The position numbers and the translations under genes are program-made. Positions 57,913 through 64,000 of a stretch of DNA of 64,000 nt are shown here, piece after piece. Origin of the DNA: Bdellovibrio bacteriovorus (lineage in GTDB: Bacteria > Bdellovibrionota > Bdellovibrionia > Bdellovibrionales > Bdellovibrionaceae); assembly GCF_025558485.1 (NCBI RefSeq), contig NZ_CP102930.1:2418001-2482000 (forward strand). The letters run 5' to 3'. The notes beneath the pieces were generated by a model, which did no database searches, was not told the origin of the DNA, and worked only from the letters and a program-made list of their open reading frames with translations. Numbering within the stretch: position 1 is the stretch's first letter; every line of letters starts with the position of its first letter.

Positions 57913-59229
57913 CTAAGAATGATGTTGAGTCGTTGTCGCCTGAGCCTTCTGAGCCGCGCGAAGTTCCTTCAGAACGTCGATGGCATTGCTCAGGGAAATG
58001 CGCTTGCGAATCGCCAGAATTTCTTCCAATTTTTTTTGCACCATCGGAATTTCTTTTTCTTCCGCGCCAGCACCCAAAGCCAGATTCTTGGTATGAAGCT
58101 TCATGTGGCCTTCGATGATTCCGACAGTCGTCAAAGCCTTCAAAGCCCCCAGGTTTTGCACCAAGCCCACAGCCGCAATAATACGGGAAAGTTCATTGGC
58201 GGACTTCGTATCCAGCATTTTCATGGAAAGCATGGCGGTCGGATGCAAAGTAGTCACACCACCCACGGTTCCCACAACCAAAGGCGCTTCAAAGACGCCC
58301 ACCAGGCTTTTGCCTTCACGGTACCAGCGAGTGATCGACCGGTACTGACCATCACGGCAGGCATAGGCATGAATCCCCGCCTCCACCGCGCGCCAGTCGT
58401 TTCCTGTCGCGATCAAGATAGGATCAATCCCGTTCAGCACACCCTTGTTGTTGGTCGCAGCACGATAGGGATCTTGTTGCGCAAACAAAGAGGCTTCTTC
58501 AATTTTTTCAGCCAGTTCCGGTTCGATATCATTGATACGAACCACGGCGCGAGTGACTTTGGAATCCACCAGATTGGAAAGGATGCACATCGTGACCTTT
58601 TCACCGGTGAATTGTTCAATCGGCTCTTTCAGGAATTCACAGACCTGATTGATGATGTTGGCACCCATGGCATCGCAAGGGTCCATCAGAATATGGATCA
58701 CGGCCATGTCGCTGCCGTCACCGCGAGGCACGCGACGCACTTGCAGATCGCGCACACCACCGCCACGACGAACCAGGCCGAAGGCCACTTCACGGTTGGC
58801 CGCTTCAATCAAATAGTTTTTCTGGGAAAGAATTTGTTTTTCAAAATCAACAAAGCTGCGAATCTTAGCAAGTTGAATCTGACCGATGATTTCGTTCCCC
58901 ACAACTTCTGTGGTGATGGAACCGGATTCACGAATCCATTTCGCAGTTTTAGAACAGGCTGCCACGATGGAAGTTTCCTCCACCGCCATGGGCACGACGA
59001 AGTCTTTGCCGTCCACGCGCATATTGGTCACAACACCCAGCGGAAGCTGGAAATAGCCGATCACGTTTTCGATAAATTTTTCGCCCAAAGACGTGTCTTT
59101 CAAACCGCCCTTGGCCAGATACTCGGCTTCTGCTTCGTTCAATGCACCGACTTCTTTAAGTGCTTTCAGACGCTCTTCGCGGGAAAGTTTTGAAAAGCCT
59201 TTAAAGATATCCTGAAGTTGTTTTGTCAT
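57913..59229 (-). CDS. mvaA: HMG-CoA reductase (class II)
   Basis: 438 residues. ENVIGYFQLPLGVVTNM, DAMGANIINQVCEFL, NNKGVLNGIDPILIATGNDW, GTVGGVTTLHPTAM, and GHMKLHTKNLALGAGA supply the conserved Glu, Lys, Asp and His catalytic sites and the HMG-CoA/NAD(P)H loops of class II enzymes. It makes mevalonate. It overlaps the upstream isomerase by 4 bases. Confidence 0.95.
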   Translation of the reverse strand: MTKQLQDIFKGFSKLSREERLKALKEVGALNEAEAEYLAKGGLKDTSLGEKFIENVIGYFQLPLGVVTNMRVDGKDFVVPMAVEETSIVAACSKTAKWIRESGSITTEVVGNEIIGQIQLAKIRSFVDFEKQILSQKNYLIEAANREVAFGLVRRGGGVRDLQVRRVPRGDGSDMAVIHILMDPCDAMGANIINQVCEFLKEPIEQFTGEKVTMCILSNLVDSKVTRAVVRINDIEPELAEKIEEASLFAQQDPYRAATNNKGVLNGIDPILIATGNDWRAVEAGIHAYACRDGQYRSITRWYREGKSLVGVFEAPLVVGTVGGVTTLHPTAMLSMKMLDTKSANELSRIIAAVGLVQNLGALKALTTVGIIEGHMKLHTKNLALGAGAEEKEIPMVQKKLEEILAIRKRISLSNAIDVLKELRAAQKAQATTTQHHS

Positions 59230-60269
59230 TGAATCACCTTCTTGCTTTGGAGGTCTTTCAGATTGCGGGAGCCCGTGCAGAACATCGTTACTTTCAACTC
59301 TGTTTCCAAACGGGTTAGCAGATTTTCAAGAGCCTCATCGCCTTGAAGGGCCGCTTCCAAAAAAGGTTTTGCAACCCCGACCTGGGAAGCACCCAACGCC
59401 ATTAATTTACCAATTTCCAAACCATTTCTCACGCCGCCCGATGCCCAGAGCTGATACTCTACCCGGGCCTCTTTCGCGTTGAGCAGACTTTGTGTCGTGC
59501 TGATCCCCCAGTTCGCAAAAGTTTGCGCCACCTGGTACAGCATTTCAGATTCTTCGGAACGATAGCCTTCCACGCGGCCCCAGTGAGTCCCACCCTTGCC
59601 GCTGACATCCACGGCAAAAATGCCCGTATTTTCCAGACGTTTCAATGTCGCAACGGAAAAACCACAACCGGTTTCTTTCACAATCACCGGCACACCTGCC
59701 AGTTTCACCAGATTTTCAATGGCCTGCAAACCCGTGCGGAACTCGGTGGTGCCTTCGGGTTGCAGAACCTCCTGCAAAGGATTCAGGTGAACGAACAATG
59801 CCACCGCCTCTGTGGAATCAATAAGTCGGCGGATTTTATCAATCGGAGATCTGATCAGTTGAGCGATTCCAATATTTCCCAAGAGTCGGGCTTTCGGCGC
59901 CTGTTTGCGCACTTTAGCCCATTCTTCGGCCGCATTGGAATCTTCCAGCTCGCGACGTTGTGATCCCACACCCATCAAAATCTGGCGACGGTCACTGAGG
60001 CGCGCCAAAGCCTCGTTGATCTCACGGCCCTTTTCATGGCCGGCAGTCATAGAGGAAATAAAAATCGGTGAAGAAAGTGGGATGACATCCCCGGAAAAAA
60101 TAAAAGAGGTCGAAATATCGACCTCTTTATAATTCAGATCCGGCAGAGCTTCATGAATTAAAGTGATCGAGTCCAATCCATTTTGTCCCGCGGTCTGAGA
60201 CCTTGGGTCCAGCGCGATCCTGATATGATCGCGCTTTCTTTGTTCAAACTGGCTGTTGGACTCGTCCAT
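59226..60269 (-). CDS. fni: Type 2 isopentenyl-diphosphate delta-isomerase
   Basis: 347 residues of the FMN TIM-barrel type: RKRDHIRIALD at the N-terminus, SPIFISSMTAGHEKGREINE, MGVGSQRREL, VNPLQEVLQPEG-like LNPLQEVLQPEGTTEF, VKETGCGFSVATLKRLE, and ASGGVRNGLEIGKLMALGAS. It interconverts isopentenyl and dimethylallyl diphosphate. First gene of the mevalonate operon; the stop overlaps mvaA (ATGA). No HMG-CoA synthase is in the window. Confidence 0.94.
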   Translation of the reverse strand: MDESNSQFEQRKRDHIRIALDPRSQTAGQNGLDSITLIHEALPDLNYKEVDISTSFIFSGDVIPLSSPIFISSMTAGHEKGREINEALARLSDRRQILMGVGSQRRELEDSNAAEEWAKVRKQAPKARLLGNIGIAQLIRSPIDKIRRLIDSTEAVALFVHLNPLQEVLQPEGTTEFRTGLQAIENLVKLAGVPVIVKETGCGFSVATLKRLENTGIFAVDVSGKGGTHWGRVEGYRSEESEMLYQVAQTFANWGISTTQSLLNAKEARVEYQLWASGGVRNGLEIGKLMALGASQVGVAKPFLEAALQGDEALENLLTRLETELKVTMFCTGSRNLKDLQSKKVIQ

Positions 60270-60320
60270 TCATTTACCTGCCTCGGTTAGCTTCTTCGGA
60301 AGAACCGAAGGGCCGATCAG

Positions 60321-60668
60321 TTACGCCAAAGCGTGTTTGCAAAGCGCAGTGAATGCTGCTGCGTCGTTGATTGCAAGGTCAGCCAAGATTTTACGGTCAA
60401 CTTGGATGCCAGCTTTAATCAAACCACCGATCAAACGAGAGTATGTAGTCCCGTTCAAACGAGCCGCTGCATTGATACGTTGATTCCACAAAGTGCGGAA
60501 GTTACGTTTGTTAACTTTACGGTCGCGGTAAGCGAACGCCATACCACGGTCATTTTTTTCTACCGCGTGGATGTAAGCGCGGGAACCAGCGCTGTAGTAA
60601 CCTTTTGCTCTTTTAAGAACTTTTTTGTGACGAGCACGATTTGTTTTACCAGATTTTACACGAGCCAT
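60321..60668 (-). CDS. rplT: 50S ribosomal protein L20
   Basis: 115 residues from the ATG at 60668 (GAGGT upstream). [40 protein letters not shown] and [20 protein letters not shown] are the classic L20 sequence. An early assembly protein of the 50S subunit. Usually preceded by infC and rpmI; neither is present directly upstream here. Confidence 0.97.
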   Translation of the reverse strand: MARVKSGKTNRARHKKVLKRAKGYYSAGSRAYIHAVEKNDRGMAFAYRDRKVNKRNFRTLWNQRINAAARLNGTTYSRLIGGLIKAGIQVDRKILADLAINDAAAFTALCKHALA

Positions 60669-61030
60669 TTTAAACCTCATTACGCCACGGACTTAGCCGG
60701 GCACAGAAAAGACAATAATTCTTTAATAAATTTAGATTAGGGAGGACTCTTAACCATTGCCTTAGCCAGTGATAATTACGGACTCACCGTTTTAGGTCGA
60801 AAGAGCTGGGAAATCAAGCTTTTTGAGGACTTAGAGGGAATCCCGCTAAAACATGAATAATAATCCTTTTTGGCAGAATCTTGAGGACGTTGCGGCAGCT
60901 TAATATTGCCCTCAAAATGGCTATTCCTCATAAATTCCAAGCGGAAAGCCCAGTGTTTCCACGAATTTCCAGAACATTTTACAGGTTTTTGACCATTTAG
61001 CATTGCGCTCAAAAAACCGAATAAGAACCT
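60669..61030. other. Intergenic region between divergent rplT and the repeat lipoprotein gene
   Basis: About 360 bases, no convincing reading frame on either strand; rpmI and infC are not hidden here. It must contain promoters in both directions. I did not recognise an L20 autoregulatory leader or terminator. Confidence 0.55.
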
Positions 61031-64000
61031 ATGATTGGAACGTTACTTAATACCACTAAGCTGTCCAGCTGGGGGTTCAGATCCCTCCTGCTATTCCTTC
61101 CGCTGATTCTGGCGGGATGTACATTGGAATTGCAACTGGCCGGTGAACACGCCATCCCCACAACTTTGAAATGGAATGGCGACAGTTTAACTCAGCAAGG
61201 TGTCCTGAAAGCCGAATGGAACCGTCCTTCCAAAGCCGACATCAAAGAACAGCAAATCCTTTATTTCCGCGGCGATTCCTGCGAAACCCCGATCCTGCCC
61301 GTGGCCCATGTCGGCCCGTCCGAATCATCTCATCTGCCGACCTTCACTCCTGAAGACGGTGTTGAATACACGTTCAAGGTTTTCATTCTTCTATCTAACG
61401 GAAGCATGAGTTCATCATCCTGTTCCAACCCTATCACCTATCTGGGTGCCTTTTCTGTCGAAAGTCTGTCGCAATCCCTGATCAATGAAAACAACGTTGC
61501 CAGCGCCCCTTTCCAGGGAACTTGTCTTTTAGGCTCTGTGATCGAGTTTTCCGCAGGCGCTGTCACAAATTTAAAAACTTTCACCTGCACTGACCGCCAG
61601 TGGAGCGAGACTTTGGATCTAAGTCCGCTTCCCACTCTTTTCAGCGGGGATCTGATTGCACTGGTGACCGCTCCGAGTGGGACTCCGAAAGAATACCGTC
61701 TGGCTATCACCAAGGACGTGATGCCTCCGACCATCACACTGGACAGTTTGCCTGTGATCACGTCCTTAAATCAGACAGCTTATATTATCAGCGGCACTTG
61801 TTCAGAAGCCAGTCGTGCGGTGAGCTTGGTGACCGGCGGAACCCTTCAGGACACCGTCCCCTGCACTGGTGGCACCTACACAAAAACTCTGGATCTGACG
61901 GCTTTGTCAGGAGCCTCTGTCACAGTGACAGCAACTCATACAGACCCTGTGGGGAACACACGAACTGCCTCGGCCACTGTGAGCCGTGATGTCACTGGCC
62001 CTGTGGTTTCGTCTTTGGCTTTGAACAATGGCGCGGCGGTGACCAACTCTTTGTCGGCCACTGTGAACAGTGCTGTCAGTGACGTCACAGAAATGCTTCT
62101 GACCTCGAATGCCACTTGCACGGGAGGATCTTGGGTTGCTTACAATACTTCAGCTTCCTGGACTTTAACCAGTGCCAATGCAACAAACACGGTCTATGCA
62201 AAATTCAGAGATGCCAATGGCAATGAAACTGCGTGCTTAAACGATGATATTTTGCACGACAATATCGCTCCGACACTGGCATTTACTGCGCCGACTGCCG
62301 GCGCTTTGGTGCATTCAGGAAATGTCACGGCCTTCACGGTCAGTGGCACTTGCTCCGAAGACACCCGCTCCATCACACTTTCAGGACCGGCTTCTTTCAC
62401 TGGAACCACTCTCTGTAACGGCAGCAGTTTTTCTGCTATTTTAGACCTCAGTGTGCTGCCCCAGGGAACATTCCAGCTGACCGCCACCTTAAATGATGCT
62501 GCGGGGAATTCTCAGGCGGCGAACTCCCCGACTTACCTGAAAGACACGGACGGTCCCACAGGGGCCCTTAGCATCAATGCCGGGGCCGCGACAACCAATG
62601 ATCTGGATGTGACTCTGGGCCTTACGGGCACCGATGCGGATGAAATGTATATTTCAAATACAGCAGGATGTTCTACGGGCGGCACATGGGAAAGCTTTGC
62701 CGCCAGCAAAACCTGGACACTGCCTACGGCGGACACCTTAAACACCGTCTATGTTAAGTACAGAGACAGTGCGGGAAATACATCTCCTTGCTATAGTGAC
62801 GACATCACTCACATCAGCACCATTCCTTCCCTGTCACTGGCATCACCAGTGGATGGAAGCTATGTCAATCTTGCCAATGTTTCGGCCTTTGTGCTTTCCG
62901 GAGCTTGTTCAGAAGAAGGACGTCCCGTAAGTATTTCTGTGACCGGGCAAAGTGCAACGTCAGCCACTTGCGCCAGCGGGGCTTGGACGAAAACTTTGGA
63001 TCTCAGTGCCTCACCTCAAGGCAATCTGACTTTCACGCTGAACCACACTCGCGCCAATGGGGCGGCTGCTTCGGAAGTGAACAAGGTCTTTGCCAAAGAC
63101 ACCGTGGTCCCCACCGTGGATAGTTTTGTCATCAATAATAACGATGTCTATACCAACAGTTTGAGTGCGACCCTTTCCAGCTCCACCACTGACGGTGTTC
63201 AGATGTACGCCACTAATACGGCATTATGCTTAAGTGGCGGCGCGTGGGAAACTTTTGCGACCAGCAAGTCCTGGACGCTTCCTACAGCGAACAACACTAA
63301 CACCATCTATTTCAAAGTTCGCGATGTTGCGGGCAATGAATCGGATTGTGCGTTTGATTCGATCATTCATGACTCTGTGACGCCCACCGTGTCTTTGACT
63401 TCTCCGGTGGCGGGAACATTTATTAATTCCATCAATCAGGTGGCCTTTGCCCTGTCAGGCGCTTGTTCTGAAAATGGTCAGGCGGTGAATCTGTCTGTCA
63501 CCGACCAGCCAGGTGTCACTGGCAGCGCCACCTGTACGGGAAACACCTGGTCCACGACTCTTGACGTAAGTTCCCTTGCAAACACCTCCGGCACTCCTTA
63601 CACGGTTGTGGCATCACACAGCCGTGTCAGTGGTAACAACATCACTGCCAGTTCGACTTATCCTAAGGATGCGCAAGCTCCGGCGGCGGCCACCTTATCC
63701 GGGGCGCCGACGGGAACCAATCTGGTGAATAATTTGAATGTCACCGTGGGTGGCACGGACATCAGTCATTACCGCTATTTTATTGTACCCCCGGGAGGAA
63801 GCGAAGTCTGCACCAACAGCGCTGCCTACACGGGCAGTGACCTTGCTGTTGCCACGAAAATCACTGACGCTCTTTCCGCACAGGGATCTTACAAACTGTG
63901 TGTCTTTGGTCGCGATGCGGCTGGGAACTGGGCCACGTCGGCCACTGAAGCCACTTGGGTACGTGACACACAAGGTCCGGTGATTCTGAATGTAGATGCC
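61031..64000 (+). CDS. Very large repeat-rich surface lipoprotein, 3' partial
   Basis: ATG at 61031 opens a frame that stays open for 990 codons to the window end. The signal RSLLLFLPLILAGC has a perfect lipobox, so it should be lipid-anchored. The mature part is a tandem of Ig-like domains of two alternating kinds. One kind opens with forms like VFALSGACSENGQAV and ends SLDLS.L-type. The other has TNSLSATL...MYATNTALC...GGAWETF, then SKSWTLPTAN and ..VYFKVRD.AGNES.C. Copies recur about every 200-230 residues. Likely an adhesin-like surface protein; similar genes in related genomes are often followed by an S74 fibre gene (inference). Confidence 0.88.
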   Translation, partial: MIGTLLNTTKLSSWGFRSLLLFLPLILAGCTLELQLAGEHAIPTTLKWNGDSLTQQGVLKAEWNRPSKADIKEQQILYFRGDSCETPILPVAHVGPSESSHLPTFTPEDGVEYTFKVFILLSNGSMSSSSCSNPITYLGAFSVESLSQSLINENNVASAPFQGTCLLGSVIEFSAGAVTNLKTFTCTDRQWSETLDLSPLPTLFSGDLIALVTAPSGTPKEYRLAITKDVMPPTITLDSLPVITSLNQTAYIISGTCSEASRAVSLVTGGTLQDTVPCTGGTYTKTLDLTALSGASVTVTATHTDPVGNTRTASATVSRDVTGPVVSSLALNNGAAVTNSLSATVNSAVSDVTEMLLTSNATCTGGSWVAYNTSASWTLTSANATNTVYAKFRDANGNETACLNDDILHDNIAPTLAFTAPTAGALVHSGNVTAFTVSGTCSEDTRSITLSGPASFTGTTLCNGSSFSAILDLSVLPQGTFQLTATLNDAAGNSQAANSPTYLKDTDGPTGALSINAGAATTNDLDVTLGLTGTDADEMYISNTAGCSTGGTWESFAASKTWTLPTADTLNTVYVKYRDSAGNTSPCYSDDITHISTIPSLSLASPVDGSYVNLANVSAFVLSGACSEEGRPVSISVTGQSATSATCASGAWTKTLDLSASPQGNLTFTLNHTRANGAAASEVNKVFAKDTVVPTVDSFVINNNDVYTNSLSATLSSSTTDGVQMYATNTALCLSGGAWETFATSKSWTLPTANNTNTIYFKVRDVAGNESDCAFDSIIHDSVTPTVSLTSPVAGTFINSINQVAFALSGACSENGQAVNLSVTDQPGVTGSATCTGNTWSTTLDVSSLANTSGTPYTVVASHSRVSGNNITASSTYPKDAQAPAAATLSGAPTGTNLVNNLNVTVGGTDISHYRYFIVPPGGSEVCTNSAAYTGSDLAVATKITDALSAQGSYKLCVFGRDAAGNWATSATEATWVRDTQGPVILNVDA

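Noticed and set aside
57919..59193. A 424-codon open frame on the plus strand
   Set aside because: It is exactly antisense to HMG-CoA reductase, His/Phe-rich without any motif, a typical shadow of GC-rich coding DNA.
60776..61012. A 78-codon minus-strand frame upstream of rplT, considered as rpmI
   Set aside because: It lacks the basic composition and motifs of L35 and has no ribosome site.

Overview
The window looks like chromosomal DNA of a predatory deltaproteobacterium of the Bdellovibrio type. This is inference from content: there is a complete Gram-negative outer-membrane gene set, a five-gene mevalonate operon (unusual in Gram-negatives but known in Bdellovibrio), a periplasmic fatty-acid cis/trans isomerase, many small secreted proteins, and very large surface proteins (an S74-type fibre protein at the left edge and a repeat-rich lipoprotein at the right edge). 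I saw no tRNA, rRNA, CRISPR array or insertion sequence.

Layout. 1-5.1 kb: a fibre-like S74 protein converges on a truncated endonuclease/phosphatase gene, with cysK behind it; the 3' ends meet at a scar holding a short gamma-glutamyltransferase-like fragment. 5.2-8.2 kb: PPC-domain protein, an orphan antitoxin with a toxin remnant, a small barrel protein, and a nitronate monooxygenase-like enzyme. 8.2-11.8 kb: a toxin-antitoxin patchwork (hipBA inside a broken hicB-like gene, plus a second putative pair), bounded by a 37-bp copy of the galE 3' end. 11.8-20.6 kb: AT-rich surface-polysaccharide island (galE, HAD-UbiA fusion, acyltransferase, GT-C-like protein, sugar nucleotidyltransferase, two epimerases, one of them a fragment). 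20.5-31.3 kb: a truncated trypsin-like protease, an XRE regulator with a perfect operator-like palindrome, MntA-HepT bracketed by intergenic repeats, an LtaS-like enzyme, a giant SNF2 helicase, a degenerate epimerase, a DUF6516-like pair, a GNAT gene broken by a 52-bp tandem duplication, and BrnT-BrnA. 31.5-43.5 kb: envelope genes, the pstSCAB phosphate transporter, a PAS histidine kinase, a Fur-family regulator, an EI24-like protein, a histidine phosphatase, Cti and a copper-binding protein. 43.5-47.4 kb: small secreted proteins, a regulator and a metalloprotease. 47.4-55.1 kb: pheS-pheT-ihfA-merR on one strand, and rsmG, a TPR/winged-helix regulator, a secreted protein and a TrmH-type methyltransferase on the other. 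55.2-60.7 kb: mevalonate operon and rplT. 61-64 kb: a repeat-rich lipoprotein open at the window end.

The clearest theme is genome remodelling. Conserved blocks alternate with junctions where genes are cut, fused or duplicated (3.36-3.42, 5.7-5.8, 8.2-11.8, 20.6 and 30.4 kb), and toxin-antitoxin modules concentrate at or near those junctions. I found no single gene cluster that I can firmly call a new system. The best candidates for follow-up are the putative toxin-antitoxin pair at 10.1-10.85 kb, the triple-operator hipBA, the repeat-bracketed MntA-HepT, and the regulator plus small secreted protein cassettes.
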